A stretch of 64,000 bases of DNA. Origin: Sulfuriferula thiophila. GTDB taxonomy: Bacteria; Pseudomonadota; Gammaproteobacteria; Burkholderiales; Sulfuriferulaceae. A program made the translations under genes and the position numbers. The stretch's first letter is position 1; the number at the start of each line of letters is the position of its first letter. The notes under the pieces are model-generated. The model worked only from the letters and a program-made list of their open reading frames with translations, had not been told where the DNA came from and made no database searches. Positions 57,090 through 64,000 of this stretch are shown piece after piece. Location of the stretch: contig NZ_BHGL01000033.1 of the NCBI RefSeq assembly GCF_003864975.1, positions 240,787-304,786 on the forward strand, written 5' to 3'.

Positions 57090-58361
57090 TTAAGAAGCTG
57101 GGTGTATGGTTATTGTTTTATTGCGCGCAGGTGCTTGTGCAGACCCATAATGACTTTGCACATATTCTTCAACGATGGCCTGAAACTCCTCGGCGATGCG
57201 CTCGCCTTTGAGGGTTACGGTTTTTTCACCATCCACGTACACGGGCGCAACGGGTACTTCGCCGGTGCCAGGTAAGCTGATGCCGATATTGGCATGTTTG
57301 GACTCGCCCGGTCCATTCACTACACAGCCCATTACGGCTACGTTCATTTCCTCTACACCAGGATAGTGATTGCGCCACACTGGCATCTGATCGCGCAAGT
57401 AGCGTTGTATGTCCTGCGCCAGATGCTGGAACACGGTGCTGGTGGTGCGGCCACAGCCAGGGCAGGCGACTACCATGGGAGTGAATGAGCGCAAACCCAT
57501 GGTTTGCAGAATTTCCTGGGCTACGACTACTTCCTGGGTACGGTCACCACCCGGTTCGGGGGTCAGGGAAATACGGATCGTGTCACCGATGCCTTGTTGC
57601 AGCAGAATGGATAGCGCGGCAGTAGAGGCGACAATGCCTTTGGAGCCCATGCCGGCTTCGGTCAAACCCAGGTGCAACGGATAATCACAACGAGAAGCCA
57701 GTTCCTGATAGGTGCTGATTAAATCCTGAACGCCGGACAGCTTGCAGGACAGGATGATTTTGTCACGCGCTAAGCCGATTTCTTCAGCTTTACGTGCAGA
57801 TTCGAGTGCAGATGTGATCAAAGCTTCGCGCATTACCCAGTCAGGTTCGCGCGGTTCTGCCAGTTGTGCATTCTCATCCATCATCCGTGCCAAGTGGGCC
57901 TGATCAAGGCTGCCCCAGTTGACGCCAATGCGCACGGGTTTGTTGTAACGCACTGCCGTTTCTATCATCGCGGCATATTGCTCGTCACGTTTACTGCCTT
58001 TGCCGACGTTGCCGGGGTTGATGCGGTATTTCGCCAGTGCTTCTGCGCATGCCGGTACGCTGGTGAGCAGTTTATGTCCGTTAAAATGGAAATCGCCAAT
58101 CAACGGTACGTTGCACCCGCGTTTTGCTAGTGCATCACGGATATACGGCACGGCCTCTGCGGCTTCCATGGTGTTGACGGTAATGCGCACCATCTCTGAG
58201 CCGGCACGCCAAAGCGCGTAAGTCTGTTCGACGGTGCCTTCGATATCAGCAGTGTCAGTGTTGGTCATCGACTGCACAGCGACAGGCGCATCGCCACCTA
58301 CGGCTATGTCGCCTATCCAGACTTTGCGTGTGAGGTGTCGGGGGAGTTCGATTTTAAACAT
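57090..58361 (-). CDS. ispG: 4-hydroxy-3-methylbut-2-enyl diphosphate synthase
   Basis: A 423-residue GcpE/IspG enzyme of the MEP isoprenoid pathway, holding a [4Fe-4S] cluster. Cluster ligands are in VACPGCGRT and [10 protein letters not shown]; the TIM-barrel N-terminus has [16 protein letters not shown]. It is about 50 residues longer than the E. coli enzyme, as in many beta-proteobacteria, with added sequence in the central region and a C-terminal tail after the second Cys motif. It reads from rodZ into hisS. Confidence 0.96.
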   Translation of the reverse strand: MFKIELPRHLTRKVWIGDIAVGGDAPVAVQSMTNTDTADIEGTVEQTYALWRAGSEMVRITVNTMEAAEAVPYIRDALAKRGCNVPLIGDFHFNGHKLLTSVPACAEALAKYRINPGNVGKGSKRDEQYAAMIETAVRYNKPVRIGVNWGSLDQAHLARMMDENAQLAEPREPDWVMREALITSALESARKAEEIGLARDKIILSCKLSGVQDLISTYQELASRCDYPLHLGLTEAGMGSKGIVASTAALSILLQQGIGDTIRISLTPEPGGDRTQEVVVAQEILQTMGLRSFTPMVVACPGCGRTTSTVFQHLAQDIQRYLRDQMPVWRNHYPGVEEMNVAVMGCVVNGPGESKHANIGISLPGTGEVPVAPVYVDGEKTVTLKGERIAEEFQAIVEEYVQSHYGSAQAPARNKTITIHPAS

Positions 58362-58369
58362 GATGCACT

Positions 58370-59188
58370 CTATTGTAGGGTGAGTTTGGCAACGGTAACT
58401 GCTGTGTGCGGTGCTAGGTCCACTGTCTGGTCGTTGTACTTGAGGGTGACGTGCGCTGCATTACCAATTATCAGCGAAAGAGGAGGCGTGCCAGATACCT
58501 CGGCAGTTTCGCCCGCACGGTACAAGTGTGATAACACGGCATGTTGTTTACTGTCGCGGATTTCTACCCAGGAATCCTGGCTAAACTGGAATTGCAGACG
58601 CCCTGCTGCCGGGGTGTCGGTATTTGCTGTAGTGCTCGGCACAGTCTCGGGAGGAGTACCCGGAACTGGTAACGGGGTGGTCGCAGGTGTTGCAACGGTG
58701 GCCGGAACGACTGGAGCAGCAGGCTGTTTTGCTGGTGCGGGTGCAGTTACTGAGGGCTTGGGCGTGAGGGCTAGTTTGATAGGCGTGTCATCTGCGGAAA
58801 GCCAGTGATATACCAATAATGGCACCCCAATAACTATGGTTAATGCAAGACCGGCCATGATTAACCAGTATTTGGATAAACCACTGGTCAATGGAATATG
58901 CTCATCATGTACGCTGAGTGGTTCAGTTTTGTTGCGCAGTGTGCTGGACATTTCGGCAACCAGTGCATTGCCATCGAGCCCGACCAGGCGGGCATAGTTG
59001 CGCACAAATCCGCGGCTGAATACCAGTCCTAATTCGTCGAATCCATTGCTTTCAATGGTGTCAATCTGCTTTGGTGTCAGTTTGATGTGCTGTGCTATGT
59101 CATTAACGCTCAAGCCTGCGGTCTGCCGTGCTGAACGCAACCGCGTTCCGACGGATAAAACGGGTTCCTGGTTATCCGCCATGTCCAT
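58370..59188 (-). CDS. rodZ: RodZ-like helix-turn-helix membrane protein
   Basis: A 272-residue protein. A cytoplasmic XRE-type helix-turn-helix (about 13-75, [20 protein letters not shown]) that binds MreB in RodZ precedes one membrane helix (about 109-130). A Pro/Ala/Thr-rich linker leads to a C-terminal periplasmic beta domain (DUF4115). It organises rod shape. The start overlaps the pilF stop (TAATG), with AAGGA upstream; a second Met two codons later is less well spaced. It lies just ahead of ispG. Confidence 0.9.
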   Translation of the reverse strand: MDMADNQEPVLSVGTRLRSARQTAGLSVNDIAQHIKLTPKQIDTIESNGFDELGLVFSRGFVRNYARLVGLDGNALVAEMSSTLRNKTEPLSVHDEHIPLTSGLSKYWLIMAGLALTIVIGVPLLVYHWLSADDTPIKLALTPKPSVTAPAPAKQPAAPVVPATVATPATTPLPVPGTPPETVPSTTANTDTPAAGRLQFQFSQDSWVEIRDSKQHAVLSHLYRAGETAEVSGTPPLSLIIGNAAHVTLKYNDQTVDLAPHTAVTVAKLTLQ

Positions 59189-59970
59189 TAGTCGTACTTT
59201 CCTTGCAGTAATAACTGGGTTTCTGGTGCATCGGCAAACTGGCGGCGTAGTTGCAAGCCATAACTGGCTTCAGCATCCTTGTTGCTCTGTTTGCGTGCTA
59301 AACGTACGCCTAACCAGAGTGCTTCGGCCGTTGGCTGGTTATTTGCAAAGAAGCGTTCTATCAATGTGCGTGCTTCGAACAAGCGACCCTGTTGAAAGTA
59401 TATCTGGGCTAACTTGGTCAGCGCCTGAGCCTGATTGGGTTGGAATTTGAGCGATTTCTCCAGATATCCTTGAGCATCGTCAGGTTTGTTTGCTTGCAGT
59501 AAACAAATGCCGGCATTGGTCAGGGCGCGTTCAGGTGTGGGGTAGAGAGGGTTGCCAAGTGCAATATTGAATTGTTTAATGGCTTCATCGAAGCGGTTAC
59601 GGGTGCACAGAAACCAGCCGTAATTGTTATGTATTTCGGATTCGCCGGGTGCCAAATCCATTGCGCGCTGGAAGTTTTCTTCAGCAGGTTTGTCTTCTTT
59701 CAGCTCCATGTATACCAGACCCATAACGCCATAGGCAGGGGCATAGCGATTATCTGCTGAAAGCGCGTCGCGCAGTTCTTCCAGTGCTACAGCATATTGA
59801 CCACGACTGAAGTAGCCGGCCCCTAGTTCTGTGTGGATACGGGCACGCGTTTGTTCGTTAGTCTGGTTGGCATTCGATGTTGGCTGGCTTGATTCTGCAA
59901 ATGCAGGATAGGCCGTAGTGAAGGTGGTGACGCTGAGTAGAACCGTGAGCAAGTGCTTAACTTTATTCAT
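59188..59970 (-). CDS. pilF: Type IV pilus assembly protein PilF/PilW (TPR)
   Basis: A 260-residue periplasmic TPR protein. The signal peptide (about residues 1-25, AYPAFAES) is followed by six TPR units ([40 protein letters not shown]). PilF normally is a lipoprotein that escorts PilQ secretin to the outer membrane, but no lipobox cysteine is present near the cleavage site here. That suggests a soluble periplasmic form, or that PilF function is shared. The context (rlmN-pilF-rodZ-ispG) matches PilF/PilW loci. It overlaps rlmN by four bases. Confidence 0.85.
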   Translation of the reverse strand: MNKVKHLLTVLLSVTTFTTAYPAFAESSQPTSNANQTNEQTRARIHTELGAGYFSRGQYAVALEELRDALSADNRYAPAYGVMGLVYMELKEDKPAEENFQRAMDLAPGESEIHNNYGWFLCTRNRFDEAIKQFNIALGNPLYPTPERALTNAGICLLQANKPDDAQGYLEKSLKFQPNQAQALTKLAQIYFQQGRLFEARTLIERFFANNQPTAEALWLGVRLARKQSNKDAEASYGLQLRRQFADAPETQLLLQGKYD

Positions 59971-61049
59971 TGAATCACCTCAATTCGACGTAGTGTGCGT
60001 TTGGTTTTGTCTTGAACTTGCCCGGCAAGTTGCCCGCAAGCAGCGTCAATGTCTTCGCCCCGCGTTTTGCGTGTGGTAACGACAAGGCCGGCTTGCATTA
60101 AAATATCGCGGAAACGGCGGATGGATTCAGGTCTGGAACAGCGATAGCCTGAATTCGGAAAAGGGTTGAATGGAATAAGGTTAAATTTGCAGGGTACATC
60201 GCGCACCAGGGCAAGTAATTGCCGTGCATGTTCTGGCTGGTCATTTACGCCTTCGAGCATGACGTATTCAAATGTGACAAAGTCACGCGGCGCTTTTTCC
60301 AGATAGCGCTGACAAGCGGCCATGAGTTCTGCTAATGGGTATTTCTTGTTGATAGGTACGATTTCGTCGCGCAGTTTATCGTTAGGGGCGTGTAATGACA
60401 CAGCCAATGCGACCGGGCAGTCTTCGCGCAGTCTGTCCATGGCTGGCACCAGGCCAGATGTGCTCACGGTTACGCGACGGCGCGATAAGCCGTAGGCGTT
60501 ATCGTCCAGCATCAGATTGAGCGCAGTAACAACGTTGGTGTAATTGGCAAGTGGTTCGCCCATGCCCATCATCACCACATTGGTGATGATGCGATTGCCT
60601 TTGGGGTCATGTCCTAATGCGCGGTTTGCCCACCATAATTGGCCGATGATTTCGGCAACGCTCAAGTTGCGGTTGAATCCTTGGCGGCCGGTGGAGCAGA
60701 AAGTGCACTCCAGGGCGCAGCCGACTTGGGACGATATGCACAGCGTGCCGCGCGTATCGTCAGGTATGTATACGGTTTCGACTCCGTTCATGCTGCCAAC
60801 GTCAAGCAGCCATTTGCGCGTGCCATCACTGGATGCCTGTTCGGCCATTATTTTCGGTGGCGTCACTGTAGCGATCTGCAGTAGCTTTTCGCGCAGGGAC
60901 TTGGCAAGGTCACTCATTTGCTCGAAATCGGATACGCCTGAATGGTGTATCCAGCGCAGCACCTGCTTGGCACGAAAAGGTTTTTCGCCTAGTTCAGCGA
61001 AATAACCAGTTAATCCAGGCAGGTCGTAATCGAGTAAATTTATGGGCAT
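59967..61049 (-). CDS. rlmN: Dual-specificity RNA methyltransferase RlmN
   Basis: A 360-residue radical SAM enzyme methylating adenosine C2 in 23S rRNA and tRNAs. The cluster ligands are Cys111, Cys115 and Cys118 ([14 protein letters not shown]). [10 protein letters not shown] binds SAM and the catalytic C-terminal Cys lies in IDAACGQLA. The N-terminal HhH-like accessory domain is intact. It starts 34 bases after ndk and overlaps pilF by four. Confidence 0.96.
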   Translation of the reverse strand: MPINLLDYDLPGLTGYFAELGEKPFRAKQVLRWIHHSGVSDFEQMSDLAKSLREKLLQIATVTPPKIMAEQASSDGTRKWLLDVGSMNGVETVYIPDDTRGTLCISSQVGCALECTFCSTGRQGFNRNLSVAEIIGQLWWANRALGHDPKGNRIITNVVMMGMGEPLANYTNVVTALNLMLDDNAYGLSRRRVTVSTSGLVPAMDRLREDCPVALAVSLHAPNDKLRDEIVPINKKYPLAELMAACQRYLEKAPRDFVTFEYVMLEGVNDQPEHARQLLALVRDVPCKFNLIPFNPFPNSGYRCSRPESIRRFRDILMQAGLVVTTRKTRGEDIDAACGQLAGQVQDKTKRTLRRIEVIQ

Positions 61050-61083
61050 GAAGGTCGTTTGATCAGAAACCGTATTGGATAGT

Positions 61084-61509
61084 TTAACGAGTGTAAACGT
61101 TCAATGCAGGGAAGAAATAAGCGATTTCAATAGCCGCGTTCTCAACAGAGTCTGAACCGTGTACAGCGTTGGCATCGATACTGTCAGCAAAATCAGCACG
61201 AATTGTACCTGCATCTGCTTTCTTAGGATCGGTTGCGCCCATCAGGTCACGGTTAGTCTGCATGGCGTTTTCGCCTTCCAGAACTTGTACCATTACCGGA
61301 CCGGAGATCATGAAATCAACCAGGTCTTTGAAAAATGGACGTGCGCTATGAACAGCATAAAAGCCTTCAGCGTCTGCGCGGGATAATTGAATCATGCGTG
61401 AAGCAGCTATTTTTAAGCCAGCATCTTCAAAACGTTGGTAGATTTTACCGATTACATTTTTAGCTACGGCATCAGGTTTGATAATCGACAGGGTGCGTTC
61501 AACAGCCAT
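61084..61509 (-). CDS. ndk: Nucleoside diphosphate kinase
   Basis: A 141-residue Ndk. The start [14 protein letters not shown] and the active-site loop ENAIHGSDS-like [12 protein letters not shown], whose His is phosphorylated, are as expected; [18 protein letters not shown] binds nucleotide. GGAG stands before the ATG. It opens the minus-strand cluster running through rlmN to bamB and is separated from typA by an intrinsic terminator. Confidence 0.97.
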   Translation of the reverse strand: MAVERTLSIIKPDAVAKNVIGKIYQRFEDAGLKIAASRMIQLSRADAEGFYAVHSARPFFKDLVDFMISGPVMVQVLEGENAMQTNRDLMGATDPKKADAGTIRADFADSIDANAVHGSDSVENAAIEIAYFFPALNVYTR

Positions 61510-61604
61510 GGTGGTACTCCATTAGTTATGGTTAAAAAATCTTGGTTAAAATATCACGAAACAGCGATAAAATAAAGGGTTGGCGGGTGCTTCTTGGAAA
61601 AAGC

Positions 61605-61637
61605 AAAAAGGTGGAACCGCTCGCACGATTCCACCTT
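61605..61637 (-). terminator. Intrinsic terminator of typA
   Basis: AAGGTGGAA (61608-61616) pairs perfectly with TTCCACCTT (61629-61637) round a 12-base loop. Read on the minus strand the stem is followed by TTT from 61605-61607 and further T-rich sequence. It lies 23 bases past the typA stop. Confidence 0.88.
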
Positions 61638-61659
61638 GTTGAGCTTGTTGCAACTGATT

Positions 61660-63465
61660 TTAACGATTGCGTTTGCGTTCGTTTTCGGTCAGGTAACGCT
61701 TGCGAATACGGATAGACTGGGGCGTGATTTCTACCAGTTCATCATCTTCGATAAATTCGACGGCGGATTCCAGTGTCATTTTCATCGCAGGGGTTAGGCG
61801 AACTGCTTCATCCGTACCTGACGCGCGAACGTTGGTCAGTTGTTTACCCTTGATTGGGTTAACCACTAAGTCATTGTCGCGGCTATGAATACCAATGATG
61901 ATGCCTTCGTACAGTTTGTCACCAGGGGACACAAACATACGACCGCGATCTTCCAGTTTCCACAATGCATAAGCAACTGCATCGCCTTGCTCTTGTGAAA
62001 TCAGAACCCCGTTACGACGGGTAGGCATGTCAGCTTTCATCGGGCCGTAATCATCGAATACGTGCGCCATGATGCCTGTGCCACGTGTCAGCGTCATGAA
62101 TTCTGATTGGAAGCCAATCAAACCGCGGGCTGGGATCAGGTACTCTAAACGTACACGACCTTGACCATCGGGTGACATGTCTTGCAAATCACCGCGACGA
62201 CGACCAAGTTCTTCCATGATCGCGCCCTGGTTGGCTTCTTCTACGTCGATGGTGAGTGCTTCATAAGGTTCGCATTTAGCACCGTCGATTTCCTTGAATA
62301 CAACGCGAGGCTTGGAAACCGCGATTTCAAAGCCTTCACGACGCATATTTTCTAGCAGAATGGTCAAATGCAATTCGCCACGACCTGATACCAGGAAGGT
62401 ATCTGCATCGTCCGTGTCTTCAACTTTCAGCGCAACGTTGGTGAGCAATTCCTTGTTCAGGCGTTCACGAATTTGACGGCTGGAAACGAATTTGCCTTCT
62501 GTGCCGGCCAAAGGTGAGCTGTTGACCTGGAAAGTCATGGTCAGGGTCGGTTCATCCACCTTGAGCATATCTAATGGTTGCGGATTTTCTTTGTCGCAAA
62601 TGGTTACGCCGATACCGATGTCTTCAATACCGTTAATGATAACGATATCGCCTGCTTCAGCTTCGTCAACGAGAACGCGGTTCAGACCCTGGAAACCCAA
62701 GACCTGGTTGATACGACCTGTTTTAGGTGTGCCATCAGGGCCGGCCATGACGACGACGCTTTGACCTGGTTTGATGCGACCATTGCTGATGCGGCCAATA
62801 CCAATGCGACCAACGAAGCTGGAATAATCCAGTGCGGTAATCTGCAATTGTAATGGTGCTTCAGGGTCTCCAGGAGGAGGTGGTACGTGACTAAGAATGG
62901 TTTCGAACAATGCGCGCATGTTGTCGCTGGTTTCACTCATGCTCATCATGGCGAAGCCGTTCAGTGCTGAAGCGTAAACTACCGGGAAATCCAGTTGTTC
63001 TTCGGTAGCGCCCAGTTTGTCGAACAAATCAAAAGTCGCATTAACAGCGAAATCAGGACGCGCACCCGGGCGGTCGACTTTGTTTACAACAACGATAGGC
63101 TTTAAACCTAATGCCAAAGCCTTACGGGTAACGAAACGGGTTTGCGGCATAGGGCCGTCAACCGCATCGATTAGCAGCAATACACCGTCAACCATGGATA
63201 ATACGCGCTCAACTTCACCACCGAAATCGGCGTGGCCTGGGGTATCAACGATGTTGATGTGGTTGCCTTCGTATTCCAGGGCGGTGTTTTTAGCGGTAAT
63301 GGTAATGCCGCGTTCTTTTTCCAGATCGTTACTGTCCATTACGCGCTCAGTCACTGACTGGTGAGCGGCGAATGTGCCTGATTGCTGGAGGAGTTTGTCC
63401 ACTAAGGTGGTTTTGCCATGGTCAACGTGAGCGATGATGGCGATATTACGGAGCGCGCGGGACAT
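61660..63465 (-). CDS. typA: Ribosome-associated GTPase TypA/BipA
   Basis: A 601-residue EF-G-like GTPase. G1 is AHVDHGKTT (about 11-19), G2 is in [13 protein letters not shown]3 is [15 protein letters not shown] and G4 is NKVDRPGA. Domains II, III, V and the BipA-specific C-terminal domain follow, ending [13 protein letters not shown]. It assists 50S assembly at low temperature. Monocistronic by the terminator; an extended -10 lies upstream. Confidence 0.97.
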   Translation of the reverse strand: MSRALRNIAIIAHVDHGKTTLVDKLLQQSGTFAAHQSVTERVMDSNDLEKERGITITAKNTALEYEGNHINIVDTPGHADFGGEVERVLSMVDGVLLLIDAVDGPMPQTRFVTRKALALGLKPIVVVNKVDRPGARPDFAVNATFDLFDKLGATEEQLDFPVVYASALNGFAMMSMSETSDNMRALFETILSHVPPPPGDPEAPLQLQITALDYSSFVGRIGIGRISNGRIKPGQSVVVMAGPDGTPKTGRINQVLGFQGLNRVLVDEAEAGDIVIINGIEDIGIGVTICDKENPQPLDMLKVDEPTLTMTFQVNSSPLAGTEGKFVSSRQIRERLNKELLTNVALKVEDTDDADTFLVSGRGELHLTILLENMRREGFEIAVSKPRVVFKEIDGAKCEPYEALTIDVEEANQGAIMEELGRRRGDLQDMSPDGQGRVRLEYLIPARGLIGFQSEFMTLTRGTGIMAHVFDDYGPMKADMPTRRNGVLISQEQGDAVAYALWKLEDRGRMFVSPGDKLYEGIIIGIHSRDNDLVVNPIKGKQLTNVRASGTDEAVRLTPAMKMTLESAVEFIEDDELVEITPQSIRIRKRYLTENERKRNR

Positions 63466-63494
63466 GTGTGATTGTTTCCGGATCTGATAAACCG

Positions 63495-63506
63495 AAAATT
63501 ATAGCA
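63495..63506 (-). promoter_or_regulatory. Extended -10 promoter of typA
   Basis: The minus strand reads TGCTATAAT: a consensus TATAAT (63498-63503) preceded by TG one base away. No -35 match is seen in the AT-rich upstream sequence. The leader to the typA ATG would be about 25 bases. Confidence 0.6.
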
Positions 63507-63726
63507 TGTTAAATATGTATTTTTTATTAAAATATTAGTATTTGCTTGTTTTATTATGATATTGCTGTACAATGCGGCTTCTCCAGTCAAGTTCTACGAT
63601 TGATTGGACGCGTGTTTTTTAACACGCCATCGATCCCTGACCTTATAGCGTTTCAGCAGTTTTTTCTGAAGGCGCAGCTCCACCCGGTTAGCGACGATGT
63701 TCCCGCGCCGGCAGTGGATGGCTTAT

Positions 63727-63769
63727 AAGCATAGCCTACCCCCCGTTGGCCTATGCTTTGCGTTTTTTT
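63727..63769 (+). promoter_or_regulatory. Terminator-like attenuator hairpin in the helicase leader
   Basis: AAGCATAG (63727-63734) pairs perfectly with CTATGCTT (63751-63758) round a 16-base, C-rich loop. Four bases later comes a run of seven T (63763-63769), directly followed by AAGGA, the ribosome-binding site of the helicase start at 63782. Stopping here would prevent expression, so it may be an attenuator. Confidence 0.5.
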
Positions 63770-63781
63770 AAGGAAAAATCT

Positions 63782-64000
63782 GTGTCTTTCGAAACCCTAG
63801 GTCTCAATGAATCCCTCGTCCAAGCACTTGCTGATTCAGGTTACACCCAAGCAACTCCTATCCAATTAGAAGCCATCCCGTTGATTCTGGAAGGTCATGA
63901 TGTTCTGGCATCCGCACAAACAGGTACCGGCAAAACGGCTGCGTTCATGTTGCCTGCGCTGGAAAAGCTTTCTACCCCTAGCCCTGTGGCTGGTCGTGGT
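63782..64000 (+). CDS. DEAD-box RNA helicase (RhlE-like), 5' part
   Basis: A GTG-started frame preceded by AAGGA; 73 codons are visible before the window ends. Sequence features are [20 protein letters not shown] at the start, the Q motif [10 protein letters not shown] and Walker [12 protein letters not shown], typical of RhlE-type helicases that unwind rRNA and mRNA structures. The DEAD box itself lies beyond the window. A structured leader with an attenuator-like hairpin precedes it, as is common in cold-induced or autoregulated helicase genes (family knowledge). Confidence 0.9.
   Translation, partial: MSFETLGLNESLVQALADSGYTQATPIQLEAIPLILEGHDVLASAQTGTGKTAAFMLPALEKLSTPSPVAGRG

Larger units (their letters stand above)
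63466..63781. other. Divergent intergenic region with structured helicase leader
   Basis: This 316-base gap holds the typA extended -10 (minus) and, on the plus strand, a candidate promoter with TTGTTT (63546-63551) and TACAAT (63568-63573) 16 bases apart. A roughly 200-base leader follows. It contains three hairpins: 63598-63635 (core GCGTGTT/AACACGC), 63648-63675 (core TTCAG/CTGAA) and a terminator-like one at 63727-63769. A 60-codon open frame inside begins upstream of the promoter and is judged non-coding. Confidence 0.6.

Noticed and set aside
63546-63728. A 60-codon plus-strand frame inside the helicase leader
   Set aside because: Its only start (TTG) lies upstream of the predicted -10, there is no ribosome-binding site, and it overlaps the hairpins.
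1-64000. CRISPR arrays, insertion sequences, prophage or attachment sites
   Set aside because: No spaced direct-repeat array, transposase, integrase or phage gene was seen; the window is core chromosome.

Overview
The window is a gene-dense, mobile-element-free piece of a bacterial chromosome. Gene content and order (scpA-scpB-rluB, ruvC-ruvA-ruvB-ybgC-tolQRAB-pal-cpoB-queE-queC, and rlmN-pilF-rodZ-ispG-hisS-yfgM-bamB-der downstream of ndk) are typical of Betaproteobacteria. A YeeE/YedE sulfur-type transporter and a TauE-family exporter would suit a sulfur- or iron-associated member of Nitrosomonadales. That lower-rank placement is inference; no rRNA gene is present to settle it.

Layout. 1-8265 (+): 3' part of scpA, scpB, rluB, an unknown small protein, crcB with a DUF190 partner, a TauE/SafE permease, a CbiM-like membrane protein and the helicase hrpA. 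8335-12478 (-): an OmpA-family porin-like protein, mogA, the sugar-phosphate mutase algC and a YheT-type hydrolase. 12668-22615 (+): Holliday-junction genes ruvCAB, ybgC, the complete Tol-Pal envelope system, 7-deazaguanine genes queE and queC, and a YeeE/YedE transporter. 22707-23821 (-): a YaiI-family protein and a tandem cupin. 24177-26798 (+): a PAS-GAF-PAS-GGDEF-EAL protein. 26795-27802 (-): panD and darP. 27869-31433 (+): pmbA, two TRAP permease genes without a binding protein, and a small ABM-like protein. 31446-33473 (-): feoB and feoA.

33628-46931 (+) is a complete glycogen block: pgi, glk, glgC, a GH57 glycosidase, malQ, glgB, glgA and glgP. It covers glucose entry, ADP-glucose formation, elongation, branching and breakdown. 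Next, 46979-48918 (-) holds CYTH, sixA, nudB and a STAS-like gene, divergent from ppk1 (48979-51048 +). Thus carbon storage (glycogen) and phosphate storage (polyphosphate) lie side by side. 51147-63465 (-) holds qmcA/nfeD, der, bamB, yfgM, hisS, ispG, rodZ, pilF, rlmN, ndk and typA. The window ends inside a DEAD-box helicase gene (+).

The most informative non-coding signals are a three-unit Pho-box-like direct repeat (11-bp period) between the CYTH gene and ppk1, a Fur-box-like palindrome over the -10 of feoA back-to-back with a strong promoter for pgi, and a long structured leader before the terminal helicase that ends in a terminator-like hairpin. No CRISPR array, prophage, insertion sequence, tRNA or rRNA was seen. 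I found no convincing wholly new multi-gene system; the best leads are regulatory.
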